A DNA stretch of 47,589 bases, taken from positions 1 to 47,589 of the forward strand of contig JAWCNZ010000011.1 in NCBI GenBank assembly GCA_038848005.1. Reading direction: 5' to 3'. Position 1 is the stretch's first letter. Each line of letters begins with the position of its first letter. The notes below the pieces were generated by a model. It was not told the DNA's origin. It saw only the letters and a list, made by a program, of their open reading frames with translations, and ran no database searches. This document shows positions 1 to 8,743 of the stretch, piece after piece. Both the position numbers and the translations under genes were made by a program. Source of the DNA: JAWCNN01 sp038848005. Lineage in GTDB: Archaea > Thermoproteota > Bathyarchaeia > Bathyarchaeales > Bathycorpusculaceae.

Positions 1-81
1 GGCGGCAACCTAATAGACATGAAAGACATACGCAACATAGCAGCATTCTTCCTATGCGAATGGAGCTTCAGCGACCCATAA
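1..81 (+). CDS. C-terminal fragment of an unknown, possibly dockerin-bearing protein
   Basis: An open frame runs from the window edge to a TAA at 79-81 and gives 26 residues ending in CEWSFSDP. The stretch IDMKDIRNIAAFF resembles the second half of a type I dockerin-like repeat (I-D-x-x-D-I followed by a helix), which archaeal secreted proteins often carry at the C-terminus. The calcium-loop aspartates would lie outside the window, so this cannot be confirmed. A T-rich stretch follows the stop. The gene converges on the ABC transporter operon. Confidence 0.4.
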   Translation, partial: GGNLIDMKDIRNIAAFFLCEWSFSDP

Positions 82-109
82 ACCACCAAAAACACCAACT
101 TAACCCCCC

Positions 110-118
110 TTTTTCTTT
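110..118 (+). terminator. T-rich putative terminator
   Basis: A C-run followed by a T-rich tract lies about 30 bases after the stop of the partial gene, which fits intrinsic archaeal termination at oligo-T. No hairpin is obvious. The convergent ABC operon ends at 172, so this small gap may serve both. Confidence 0.3.
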
Positions 119-171
119 AAAAATTAATTATATGCAAATAAATCATTCTTTTTGGAGGGAAACTTCCTAAA

Positions 172-972
172 TTAAGATAATTCCCATTTTTCATAAAGCC
201 TAGGCACACTTGCAAGGAGGTCTTTTGTGTATGGATGCTGGGGGTTAACGAAAACTTCGTCAGCTGGGCCTTGCTCAACTATCTCGCCCTTTTCCATCAC
301 AAGTACTCTGTCAGAAATGTACTGGGCTTGTCCAATATCATGTGTTATAAATAATACGGATAAACCTCTTTTTTCCTTCAACTCTAGAAGATTGTTCAAG
401 ATGCCGGCACGTGTAGACGCATCTATCATGCTTGTTGGTTCATCGGCTATTAACAACTCTGAACCTATGATTAGGGCTCTTGTTATGAGGATGCGTTGCA
501 TTTGGCCACCACTTAACTGATGTGGATATCTGCCTAAAACTTCATTTGGGTTCAGCCCTATTGACTTTAATGTGGATCTAATGATTTCCTCTTTTTCATC
601 AGGGGAAAGAGGCTCACCATGTAACCTAAGCGCCTTATATAAGACACGGTCAATTTTATAAAATGGATTAAAAGCCGAATAGGGGTCTTGAAAAATTGCT
701 TGCACTCGACTATAGTAATGGCGTATATCATATGAAAATATGCTCTTGCCGTCAAAGAAGATATCGCCGGATGATGGTTGAATGAACCTCAGAATCATCC
801 TTGCCACTGTTGTTTTGCCACTTCCGCTTTCGCCAACAAGCGCGACAATTTCCCTTCTGTTTATGTTAAAAGTTACATCTTTTGCGCCAATTATGGTCTT
901 CGTCTTTATGATGCCTGAAGTGTAAATCTTAGTTAAATTTTTGCACTCTAAAAGAGCTTTTTCCTCTCCCAT
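172..972 (-). CDS. Dipeptide/oligopeptide ABC transporter ATP-binding protein (DppF/OppF type)
   Basis: This is the last gene of the peptide transporter operon and encodes the second of two ATPases that power import at the membrane. Counting from the longer TTG start at 999, Walker A GESGSGKT lies at 56-63, the signature LSGGQMQR at 162-169 and Walker B LLIADEPTS at 182-190. The tail carries the HPYTKDLL segment typical of the OppD/DppF family. I prefer the ATG at 972 because GGAG stands 8 bases upstream of it, giving 266 aa; TTG at 999 would add 9 residues and overlap the previous gene. The substrate (peptide or nickel) cannot be decided from the ATPase. Confidence 0.9.
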   Translation of the reverse strand: MGEEKALLECKNLTKIYTSGIIKTKTIIGAKDVTFNINRREIVALVGESGSGKTTVARMILRFIQPSSGDIFFDGKSIFSYDIRHYYSRVQAIFQDPYSAFNPFYKIDRVLYKALRLHGEPLSPDEKEEIIRSTLKSIGLNPNEVLGRYPHQLSGGQMQRILITRALIIGSELLIADEPTSMIDASTRAGILNNLLELKEKRGLSVLFITHDIGQAQYISDRVLVMEKGEIVEQGPADEVFVNPQHPYTKDLLASVPRLYEKWELS

Positions 973-983
973 TGCACTTTCTC

Positions 984-1976
984 CTACCTGTGAAGCCAAC
1001 AGGAAACTTCTCTTCCACCCCTTTCAGAAATGATCACCGGAGGCTCCTTAGTCTTACATATGCTCATAGTATAGGGACATCTTGGATGGAATCTACATCC
1101 AGGTGGTGGATTCCTTAAGTCAGGATGCTCTCCAGGTATACTCTTTAACGATCCCTTTTTTCTACCTTCTGGTTCATAAGAGACTATTGAGGATATCAGT
1201 CCTTGAGTGTATGGATGCAATGGATTATTTATTATGTCATCCATGTTGCCAGTTTCAACAATTTTTCCACAATACATAACTGCGCATCTATCACAAAGCT
1301 GTCTCAAGCTGGAAATGTCATGGGATATGTATATCATACTCTCAATGACTTTCGCTTGTTTCAAATCTAAAAGGGCCTTTATCATTCGTTTTTGTGAAGT
1401 CACATCCAAAGCAGAAGTCGGCTCATCAATCAAAAGAAGCTTCGGGTTCCAAAGAGTGGATATCCCTATAACAACCCTTTGCTTCATGCCTCCACTAAGT
1501 TCAAACGGGTAACGATCAATCACCCACGATTCTAAACCCAACTTTTTAAAGTGCTCCACAGCCATTTTGTAAACTTCCTCTTTAAGGGGCTTTTTGCCAG
1601 TACGCTCTTTCACGACATCCATGAGGAAGTCCCTTATTCTCTTCACAGGATTTAAAGATTCCATTGCAGCTTGTGGCACATACGACATGCGCTTGCATTT
1701 AACCTCCGTCCTCAAAATCTCGGGGTCAATGTGGTATATGTCAAACCCGTCAACAATAATTTTACCTCCCTCGTAATGTAACAGCCGCGGCGGAGAACCT
1801 GAAACAAGCTCTGCAAGAGTGGATTTTCCGCAACCCGATTCGCCAGCAAGCCCCAATATTTCGCCACTATCAAGTGTAAGCGTAACACCATCAACGCCGT
1901 GGACCACTCCGAAAGTACCTCTATAATAACCCTTTAAATCCTCAATTTCAAGCAAATGCCCAACCATACAAATCAC
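984..1976 (-). CDS. Dipeptide/oligopeptide ABC transporter ATP-binding protein (DppD/OppD type)
   Basis: First ATPase of the peptide transporter. Walker A GESGCGKST is at 45-53, followed by the signature LSGGMKQR and Walker B LLIDEPTSALD. The C-terminal oligopeptide-transporter domain has NPLHPYTQGL and four cysteines (CRFHPRCPY, a following C, and a C near the end), the conserved Cys cluster of DppD proteins that can hold an Fe-S cluster. The GTG start overlaps the stop of the permease gene as GTGA, showing translational coupling; an ATG three codons in is an alternative. Length of 330 aa is normal for the family. Confidence 0.93.
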   Translation of the reverse strand: MICMVGHLLEIEDLKGYYRGTFGVVHGVDGVTLTLDSGEILGLAGESGCGKSTLAELVSGSPPRLLHYEGGKIIVDGFDIYHIDPEILRTEVKCKRMSYVPQAAMESLNPVKRIRDFLMDVVKERTGKKPLKEEVYKMAVEHFKKLGLESWVIDRYPFELSGGMKQRVVIGISTLWNPKLLLIDEPTSALDVTSQKRMIKALLDLKQAKVIESMIYISHDISSLRQLCDRCAVMYCGKIVETGNMDDIINNPLHPYTQGLISSIVSYEPEGRKKGSLKSIPGEHPDLRNPPPGCRFHPRCPYTMSICKTKEPPVIISERGGREVSCWLHR

Positions 1977-2836
1977 ACCCTGCGCAACCTAGGATTAAAC
2001 ACTTCATCCATGCCAGCATGCATAACAAAAATAGCCGACAAAAGCACAGTCAGCACTAAGCCCGGCGGAATAAACCACCACCAAATATTCGACCAATGCC
2101 CATGTATCATGGGCTGCGCTACGCAAGTCTGAATAGTATTCCCCAATGTGGGAACCAGAAAGTAATCCGGACCTAAACCTATTGCGCTGATTCCCGCCTC
2201 TGCTATGATGGCTCCACCAGCCAACAACACAAAAACCATTATGATATACGCCAACATATTTGGCAAAACCTCTGTTAAAGCCACTTCTAAACTTCCCATA
2301 CCTGACATTTTAGCTAAATTCGTAAATTCCCTTTCTTTGAGGCTAAGTACTTGAGATCTTATGCACCTTGCTGCCCAAGGCCAAGTCGTTAACGCTATCA
2401 AACATGCAACCAGAAGTAAAGATCTTTGCCGAAGAAGAAATGATAGGAATAACAATGTAGACAAAACGGGAAAAACTAAGACTACATTAGTTACGAAATT
2501 TGATAGTTCATCAGCCCAGCTTCCTTTATATGGACCAAAAGCACCAAGCAAAACAGCAATTAACGTGCCTAAACTTCCACCCAATAAACCCACCATTAAG
2601 GAATTGCGGATACCCCTACACAACACAGCAAATACATCTTGCCCGAAAGTAGTTGTTCCCAAAGGATGTTCCCAGCTGGGAGGGAGTCCCTCTCCAACCT
2701 TTGATGGATCAATTCTCGCTGATGCTTCTGAAGTTATTATTGAACCTACTATGCCACACATAATAATTGCTACCACAACCACCGAACCAGCAATGAATTT
2801 CCGACTTCTCAACAACAGTTCCAACATTTCCATCAC
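1973..2836 (-). CDS. Peptide ABC transporter permease (DppC/OppC type)
   Basis: Inner-membrane permease of the transporter, 287 aa with about six hydrophobic segments starting at residue 17. The segment EVALTEVLPNMLAYI followed by a glycine-rich hydrophobic stretch is the BPD permease coupling region contacting the ATPases, and GISAIGLG is typical of DppC. It overlaps the upstream permease by 4 bases (ATGA) and the downstream ATPase by 4 bases, so all are one polycistron. Confidence 0.9.
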   Translation of the reverse strand: MMEMLELLLRSRKFIAGSVVVVAIIMCGIVGSIITSEASARIDPSKVGEGLPPSWEHPLGTTTFGQDVFAVLCRGIRNSLMVGLLGGSLGTLIAVLLGAFGPYKGSWADELSNFVTNVVLVFPVLSTLLFLSFLLRQRSLLLVACLIALTTWPWAARCIRSQVLSLKEREFTNLAKMSGMGSLEVALTEVLPNMLAYIIMVFVLLAGGAIIAEAGISAIGLGPDYFLVPTLGNTIQTCVAQPMIHGHWSNIWWWFIPPGLVLTVLLSAIFVMHAGMDEVFNPRLRRV

Positions 2837-3843
2837 CCGCGTCCAATTCTTATACGTGGATCCACAAATCCATACAGCACATCGACTAGAAAATTGCCGA
2901 AAGTTATAACAATCATTAAAATTATAAAGCAGCCTATAATTGTTGGAGAGTCAAAATTCGTAACGGCATCGTACAGTAAAGTACCGATTCCAGGCCATGC
3001 ATAGATCATTTCAACTATTGCAGTTTCTCCAATAAGAGCGTTTAAATATAAGTTTATGCCTGTGAATTGGGGAAGTATTGCATTTCTTTGAGCATAGGAC
3101 ATCACTTTCTTCTTTTTGAAGCCTAATTGTTCAGCGTAGCGCACGTACCCTGAGTCCATTTCATGGATAACCATCGCCCTCATACCTGTAGCCCATCCGC
3201 CCAAATATACAATAAACAAGGATAGAAAAGGCAAAAACCAGTACCGTAACATTTTGATAAAAACATCAAAGTCCCACCACGTCGGATATTCTAGATAAAC
3301 AGGTGGAAAAAGTTTAGCTTGTCTCGCTAAAAGAAATACAAGGACCATTAACAACCAGAAATATGGCAGCCTATTGGAAAAAACCGAATAGAAATAAATT
3401 AATTCGCTCCATTTGCCTCCCATATATGCTGCTTTGGCCCCAATCCAATTTCCCAAGATGAAACTAACAACAAGTACAGGGATTACCAAAGCGAAAGTAT
3501 AAGGCAAACAAGCCATAACAGCTTCGGCTACTGGCCGTGGCCACTGCCTCCCCATGCGTGGCCCTAGGTCTAATGTGAGGACTTGCCCCCAAAACTTTAG
3601 GTATTGATCTGGGAAAAGCGGTTTATCCATCCCCCAAAGTTTTTTATAATATTCTCGGATGGCGGTGATGTTCATTCCTGGGACATAGGCTGTCGGAGGG
3701 ATAAGGCGGCTGATGGGGTCGCCGGGCGTAATCCGAGGAATGAAAAATGCAAAGTTTAACGCCACGAATGCTACAAATCCATAGAAAACAACTTTTTTGG
3801 CGACGAATTTCATGAAAGAGTACATGCCTATCCCCCTCAACAT
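2833..3843 (-). CDS. Peptide ABC transporter permease (DppB/OppB type)
   Basis: First gene of the transporter operon, 336 aa, with an N-terminal transmembrane segment (residues 16-35), the periplasmic-type loop with FIPRITPGDP typical of DppB, and five further hydrophobic segments. The coupling helix region is near QLGFKKKKVMSYAQRNA, and the family signature AIVEMIYAWPGIG is present. The ATG at 3843 is preceded by a TATA-like box at the spacing expected for a leaderless transcript. No substrate-binding protein gene is seen upstream; the next gene is the divergent PKD surface protein. Confidence 0.9.
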   Translation of the reverse strand: MLRGIGMYSFMKFVAKKVVFYGFVAFVALNFAFFIPRITPGDPISRLIPPTAYVPGMNITAIREYYKKLWGMDKPLFPDQYLKFWGQVLTLDLGPRMGRQWPRPVAEAVMACLPYTFALVIPVLVVSFILGNWIGAKAAYMGGKWSELIYFYSVFSNRLPYFWLLMVLVFLLARQAKLFPPVYLEYPTWWDFDVFIKMLRYWFLPFLSLFIVYLGGWATGMRAMVIHEMDSGYVRYAEQLGFKKKKVMSYAQRNAILPQFTGINLYLNALIGETAIVEMIYAWPGIGTLLYDAVTNFDSPTIIGCFIILMIVITFGNFLVDVLYGFVDPRIRIGRG

Positions 3844-3861
3844 AGATTTAAATGTTGTTGC

Positions 3862-3872
3862 TAAATATAAAT
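3862..3872 (-). promoter_or_regulatory. TATA-like promoter of the peptide transporter operon
   Basis: On the minus strand the sequence reads TTTATATTT preceded by an A-rich stretch, centred about 24 bases before the dppB-type ATG. This is the archaeal TATA/BRE arrangement and predicts a leaderless or nearly leaderless mRNA. The rest of the 3844-4107 intergenic region shows no ORF or clear repeat that I could identify. Confidence 0.4.
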
Positions 3873-4107
3873 TTTTATCTTTCTAATATATACTATTATC
3901 CCATATTACTGTCTCTCTAGTACAGGTTGTTTCGATAAAAAGAAACCTCATCTTGAGTGATTCGCTGGTCAGTGGTGTAGTTTTTAACGCTGGTCACATT
4001 GTTAAGTCTCTAGCAGAAATACTGCCTTATTTTATAGAACTTTTTTCCAAAAGACTTAAATTGTTTTAAATTGCTAAAATATTTGGTGCCGAAGGGAGAG
4101 GGAGAAT

Positions 4108-7100
4108 TTGAAATTCGCCTTTAAGCAGTATGCCCTACTCATTTTAATTTTTCTTATGTTGGCTTCTTGTTTTGTGTTTTCGGTTAGTGCGAGTCCCTAT
4201 CCATATTTGAGTGTTTCGTTGCCTTCTGGGACATATGTTATGTCTGAGTATGGTGGTGATCCTTGGTTGAGTTGGTGTTGGTTGTTGAATTTAACTGGTG
4301 TGAATCAAACTTTTGTTGTAAGGATTGTGAACAGTTATCAGTATAGTTCCTATGATACACGTCTTGTTATTGCGCTTAATGATGTGGGTTATTTTAATCT
4401 TGTGTCTATGGTTGTGAATGGAACAAACGTGCCTAAATCCGCCTTTAAACGTGGCACTCCGAAACCGTATAACGTGTGGATTTGGCCTTCCGGCGATGTT
4501 TATCCCACATGGTTTAATGACACAATTGTTAATGTTGGAAGAATTTATGGTGGTAAATCGGTGGATTTGGTGGTTCATGTAAGCTTTTCTGATGTCAGTG
4601 GGGTTAGAATGCATTTTGACGCTTATGGAAAGGACTGGCGGGGTAACATAATTCATAATGATGTCTGGCATGATTCTACTGTTTTGTTGAATGTTGGGGC
4701 TCCTCCGCCTCAACCGCCAGTTGCCAGCTTTGTTTTTAGCCCTCAAAATCCAGAAGTTGGTCAAATTATAACTTTTAATGCTTCGGCAAGTTATGACCCA
4801 GATGGTTACATAGTGAATTATACTTGGAATTTTGGTGATGGCACTCCCGTTGTAACGGAATATGACCCAGTAACAACGCATGCATATGCTGGTTATGGAG
4901 ATTTCACTGTTAAGTTGATAGTTGCAGATAACAACGGCTTGACTGGTGAAAAAACTGAGGTTATACATGTTTGTAAGCGCCCCACTGCTTCATTCACTTT
5001 CTCTCCACAGGAGCCTTTAGTAGGTGAAACAGTTGTTTTTGATGCTTCTGCTTCTACGCCTAACGGCGGCACTATTACAAGTTATACTTGGAATTTCGGC
5101 GATGGTAATGTAACCACGGTTTCTGAGCCTGTAATAACTCATGCCTATGCCGATTATGGCACTTACACTGTTACTTTGAATGTTACTGACAGTGAAGGCA
5201 AATGGGATACTGAATCGCAGACTGTAACCGTTGAAAAGGCGCCAGTTGCTGACTTTTTCTGGACACCTCTATATCCACAGCGATGTGAAACCGTAACTTT
5301 TGATGCTTCTGCTTCTACGCCTAACGGCGGCACTATTACAAGTTATACTTGGAATTTCGGCGACGGCAACATAACAACCGTTTCCCAACCAATAATAACG
5401 CATGTTTACTCTGCCACTGGAGATTACCTTGTAACATTGAACGTTACGGACAGCGAAGGAAGGTGGGATACAGAATCAAAAATTATCTCCGTAGTTGCAC
5501 GTCAAAACTACCTGACAGTTAAAACTGACCCAGTTGGCGTTGCAACTATTCCTGGCGAAGGATGGTATCCTGAAGGTGCAAGCGTAGAGTTAACAGCGCC
5601 TGACACTGTTCCCGTTTCAGATGGCGTTCGTTACAAGTTCAATTATTGGGATGTTGACGGCACGCCTGTAAATGGCAATCCAATCACTGTTGTTGTAGAC
5701 GCCAACAAAACAGCAACCGCCCACTACACGCTAGAATATTACTTGACGGTCTCCTCTCCCTTCGGCACGGTGGGCGGACAAGGCTGGTACGCAAGTGGTT
5801 CCACAGCCTATGCAACTTTAGATACTGGTGTTGTGGACCATGGAAATGGAACAAGACGTGTGTTCACACACTGGAGCGGTGACGCTTCAGGAACAAACTA
5901 TGCACAAAGCAATCCAATAGTGATGGATGGACCTAAAACTGCAGTGGCAAACTGGAAAACCCAATATAAGCTTATTGTGCGCACAAACGGGTTAGGCACT
6001 AAAACAACAAACGTTTACAACGGCACAACGGTTTTGGGAACAGCTTCGGATTCCACGCCCTTTGAAGCTTGGTATGATACATATGCCTTTATACAGCTTG
6101 ATATTGACAGTCCAATCGGGGATAACCCGACAATTTACACTTTTGTTCAGTGGACGGGTGACGTTTCAGGCTCGGATAGACCAGCGCCAGTAACGTTAAA
6201 TTCGCCTAAAGACATAACAGCCAACTACAAAACCGAATATGCACAGTATGCTGTTTCCTTCACCCAAACAGGTCTTGACAGTTCGGCTGTGGGAGTCGTC
6301 CTAACAGTTAATGGCGATGTCAAAACTTTCAGTGATTTGCCATTCACAATTTATGTTGAATATGGCACCATAATTACCTATTCTTACAGCAGTGAAGTTT
6401 CAAGCGCCACAGATGGCAAAAGGTTCGTATTAACTGGAGTTACTGGTCCCGAATCTCCAATAAACGTCACGGGTCCAGTGATGGTTATCGGCAATTACAA
6501 GACCCAGTTCGAAATAACATTCGACCAATCTGGCGTCAACCCTGACTTTGCAGGCGCAGTTTTAATTGTTGATGGAACAGAATACGGCGTCAGCGTGCTT
6601 CCAGTTTCCTTCTGGTGGGATGCCAATTCCATTCACAATTTTGCATTCCAGTCGCCTTTGGTTGTTTCCGTCAACTCTAAACAGTATGTTTGGACAAGCA
6701 CAACTGGATTGTCAACGCTTCAAAGCGGTTCCATAACCGTTTCAGCGTCTGGCAGTGTAGTTGGCAACTACAAGACTCAGTATTATCTTACAGTGTCTTC
6801 TCCTTACGGTTCGCCGACTCCGACAAGCGGGTGGTTTGACGATGGAACACTCATAACTGCTTCTGTCACTTCGCCAGTTTCCGGTCCAACTGGAACACGC
6901 TATGTTTGCACTGGCTGGACTGGAACTGGAAGCGTTCCAACTTCTGGAACGGGTACAACCGTTAATTTCATAATAACTCAGCCTTCAAGCGTTACGTGGA
7001 ACTGGAAGACCCAATACCTGTTAACAGTGGTTACAGACCCAAGTGGCTTAAGTCCTCAGCCGACAAGAAATCCGCTCGGCGAGGCTGGTCCCGCCAACGG

Positions 7101-7914
7101 TTGGTGGTATGACTCTGGAACAAGCGTAACCTTAACAGCCCAAACAGTAAGCGGATACACATTTAACTATTGGGATGTCGATGGCGTTTCAAAAGGCAGT
7201 GGTGTTAACCCAATAACGGTTGTTATGGATGCACCTCACACGGCTACAGCTCACTACACCCAAATTCAACCATTAACCGCTTCAATAAGTCCATCAACAG
7301 CGAAAATCAAAATTGGAGAGTCTGTAACCTTCACATCCACTGTTTCCGGAGGCACAAAACCCTACCAGTACCAATGGTACCTTAACGGAACACCAGCAAG
7401 CGCTGATGGCAACAGTTGGACTTTCACTCCAACAGCCACTGGAACATACATTGTTTACTTAATTGTGACCGATGCTTCTGCAAACACGGCTAAATCAAAC
7501 GAGGCAACAGTAACGGTGGCGTCTTCACTAACGGTTTCAATTTCTCCAACATCAGCATCCATATTGCTGGGTGAACAAGTGACGTTCACATCCACGGTTT
7601 CAGGAGGCTACACGCCTTACAAGTATCAGTGGTATTTGGATGACGAGCCAGTTTCAAGCGCTACTGAAAACAGTTGGACTTTCACGCCAACGGCAAGAGG
7701 CAGATATTACGTTTACTTAGAAGTTACGGATGCTAATGGCAACAAGGTGCAATCTGAAGTTGCAAGAGTAATAGTCATGACAGTTCAAGTTGGGGGATAC
7801 ACAACTTCCATAATCAAACAAACCTCAACACTCACGCCCCAAATAACCGCTTATGCCGCTTTAACCCTACTGTTTGCGGCTATGTCAAGCCTAACAAAAC
7901 GCAAAAGAAAATAG
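4108..7914 (+). CDS. Giant PKD/beta-repeat surface protein
   Basis: A 1268-aa secreted protein. Residues 1-29 form a signal peptide. An N-terminal domain to about 200 is followed by three PKD domains (about 203-290, 291-377, 378-466), each with the YTWNFGDG-type motif. Then come several copies of a beta-repeat containing KTQYxLTV and (F/V)xxWxxD elements, resembling divergent InlB B-repeats, to about 1055, then two Ig-like domains with SVTFTSTVSGG / QVTFTSTVSGG, and a C-terminal hydrophobic helix followed by KRKRK that anchors it in the membrane. Many N-x-S/T sequons suggest glycosylation. Start is TTG with GGAGAGGGAG just upstream. Likely role is cell-surface structure or adhesion; no enzymatic domain is visible. 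Confidence 0.85.
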   Translation: MKFAFKQYALLILIFLMLASCFVFSVSASPYPYLSVSLPSGTYVMSEYGGDPWLSWCWLLNLTGVNQTFVVRIVNSYQYSSYDTRLVIALNDVGYFNLVSMVVNGTNVPKSAFKRGTPKPYNVWIWPSGDVYPTWFNDTIVNVGRIYGGKSVDLVVHVSFSDVSGVRMHFDAYGKDWRGNIIHNDVWHDSTVLLNVGAPPPQPPVASFVFSPQNPEVGQIITFNASASYDPDGYIVNYTWNFGDGTPVVTEYDPVTTHAYAGYGDFTVKLIVADNNGLTGEKTEVIHVCKRPTASFTFSPQEPLVGETVVFDASASTPNGGTITSYTWNFGDGNVTTVSEPVITHAYADYGTYTVTLNVTDSEGKWDTESQTVTVEKAPVADFFWTPLYPQRCETVTFDASASTPNGGTITSYTWNFGDGNITTVSQPIITHVYSATGDYLVTLNVTDSEGRWDTESKIISVVARQNYLTVKTDPVGVATIPGEGWYPEGASVELTAPDTVPVSDGVRYKFNYWDVDGTPVNGNPITVVVDANKTATAHYTLEYYLTVSSPFGTVGGQGWYASGSTAYATLDTGVVDHGNGTRRVFTHWSGDASGTNYAQSNPIVMDGPKTAVANWKTQYKLIVRTNGLGTKTTNVYNGTTVLGTASDSTPFEAWYDTYAFIQLDIDSPIGDNPTIYTFVQWTGDVSGSDRPAPVTLNSPKDITANYKTEYAQYAVSFTQTGLDSSAVGVVLTVNGDVKTFSDLPFTIYVEYGTIITYSYSSEVSSATDGKRFVLTGVTGPESPINVTGPVMVIGNYKTQFEITFDQSGVNPDFAGAVLIVDGTEYGVSVLPVSFWWDANSIHNFAFQSPLVVSVNSKQYVWTSTTGLSTLQSGSITVSASGSVVGNYKTQYYLTVSSPYGSPTPTSGWFDDGTLITASVTSPVSGPTGTRYVCTGWTGTGSVPTSGTGTTVNFIITQPSSVTWNWKTQYLLTVVTDPSGLSPQPTRNPLGEAGPANGWWYDSGTSVTLTAQTVSGYTFNYWDVDGVSKGSGVNPITVVMDAPHTATAHYTQIQPLTASISPSTAKIKIGESVTFTSTVSGGTKPYQYQWYLNGTPASADGNSWTFTPTATGTYIVYLIVTDASANTAKSNEATVTVASSLTVSISPTSASILLGEQVTFTSTVSGGYTPYKYQWYLDDEPVSSATENSWTFTPTARGRYYVYLEVTDANGNKVQSEVARVIVMTVQVGGYTTSIIKQTSTLTPQITAYAALTLLFAAMSSLTKRKRK
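5037..5363 (+). repeat. Pair of identical 66-bp direct repeats in PKD domains 2 and 3
   Basis: Bases 5037-5102 and 5298-5363 are identical, 261 bases (87 codons) apart, inside the surface protein gene. They encode the start of the PKD fold through the YTWNFGD motif. Other parts of the two domains differ clearly at the DNA level, so identity here points to recent duplication or gene conversion. Confidence 0.85.
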
Positions 7915-7946
7915 CTTCTCCTTTCTCTTCTATTTTATGAACTTTC

Positions 7947-7961
7947 AGAATTGTTAATTCT
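7947..7961 (+). terminator. Small hairpin after the surface-protein gene
   Basis: AGAATT-GTT-AATTCT forms a perfect 6-bp stem with a 3-base loop about 35 bases after the stop, in a T-rich context. It could assist termination before the VapBC promoter. Confidence 0.25.
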
Positions 7962-7993
7962 CTGGAATTTTCCGTTTCTGTGTTTGGGCAAAA

Positions 7994-8000
7994 TTTATAT
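7994..8000 (+). promoter_or_regulatory. TATA box of the AbrB-type vapBC operon
   Basis: AAATTTATATTTATG sits about 35-40 bases before the antitoxin ATG at 8035, at a normal archaeal TATA position for a short leader. The perfect palindrome AAAATATTTT at 8011-8020 lies between TATA box and start and could be bound by the AbrB-type antitoxin, though a pure A/T palindrome is weak evidence. Confidence 0.4.
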
Positions 8001-8034
8001 TTATGGGTTAAAAATATTTTAGTGGGATAAAAAT

Positions 8035-8283
8035 ATGACAGTGGTCACAGTTGATGATAGGGGGAGAATGACAATTCCAAAGGAGTTAGGAGTTAAAAAG
8101 ACAAGAGCAATAATAATTCCAGCAGGAACATTTTTTGTGGCAATTCCATTGCCAACTAAACCGCATGAATATGCTGGTTCGTGGCTTCCATCTAAAAGAG
8201 GAAGAAATGAACTGAAAGAGTTAGCGGAAAAATCCGCGTTGGATGACGCAGTGAAACGTGCATGGAGGAGAAAACAAATTTGA
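8035..8283 (+). CDS. vapB: AbrB-family antitoxin (VapB type)
   Basis: An 82-aa DNA-binding antitoxin. Residues 1-45 form the swapped-hairpin AbrB/SpoVT fold, with VTVDDRGRMTIPKELGV as the typical first strand-turn-helix. The basic C-terminal half (SKRGRNELKELAEKS...RRKQ) should wrap around the toxin. The stop TGA overlaps the preferred toxin ATG by one base. Like other VapB proteins it should neutralise the toxin and repress its own promoter. Confidence 0.85.
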   Translation: MTVVTVDDRGRMTIPKELGVKKTRAIIIPAGTFFVAIPLPTKPHEYAGSWLPSKRGRNELKELAEKSALDDAVKRAWRRKQI

Positions 8284-8696
8284 TGATTGAAGCGGATGTG
8301 TTATATGCGTATGTGAAGAGGGAGGATAGGCTTAAACCCGTTGCAGACAGCGTTATAACAAAAATCATCAAGGGAGAATTAGGCGTAGTATATACTTCGA
8401 GGGAGAGCCTTCACGAGCTATATTACGTTTCAACGAAAGAAGGCGTCAGCTTGGACGAATACATCTCCAGAGCAGCAGCGCTCACAGCCATAGAAAATTT
8501 AAAGTTCGTTGAAACGACATACCAAATAGACCTTTTAGCCTTAACGTTAATGCGGCAATATAGGGTAAAGTCAATTTTTGACGCTTATTATGCGGCTACA
8601 GCCCTAAACCAAGTTCCAGACCACACAATAATCTCAACAGACGAGGTATTCGATGCAATACCAGGAATAAAAAGGATAGATCCGCACAAACTTTAA
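8283..8696 (+). CDS. vapC: PIN-domain ribonuclease toxin (VapC type)
   Basis: PIN-domain protein paired with the AbrB-type antitoxin. Counting from the ATG at 8283 (137 aa), the acidic metal ligands are D5 (MIEADVLYAY), a glutamate in SRESLHELY, D100 (SIFDAYYAA) and D120 (ISTDEVFD). I chose this ATG because family members begin directly before the first aspartate, and GGAGGAG at 8264-8270 within the end of the antitoxin gene can serve as ribosome site. The in-frame ATG at 8262 would add seven residues. The expected activity is Mg2+-dependent RNA cleavage; the RNA target is unknown. Confidence 0.85.
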   Translation: MIEADVLYAYVKREDRLKPVADSVITKIIKGELGVVYTSRESLHELYYVSTKEGVSLDEYISRAAALTAIENLKFVETTYQIDLLALTLMRQYRVKSIFDAYYAATALNQVPDHTIISTDEVFDAIPGIKRIDPHKL

Positions 8697-8743
8697 TTCG
8701 CTGTACTTAAGGTTGCCTTTCTATAAATCTTGGAGTTTATTTA

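Noticed and set aside
2361..2909. Plus-strand open frame opposite the permease genes
   Set aside because: Low-complexity composition, no ribosome site, fully antisense to conserved transporter genes.
4291..4968. Long minus-strand open frame inside the surface protein gene
   Set aside because: It is antisense to a clearly coding PKD protein and has no domain; such shadows arise from codon bias.
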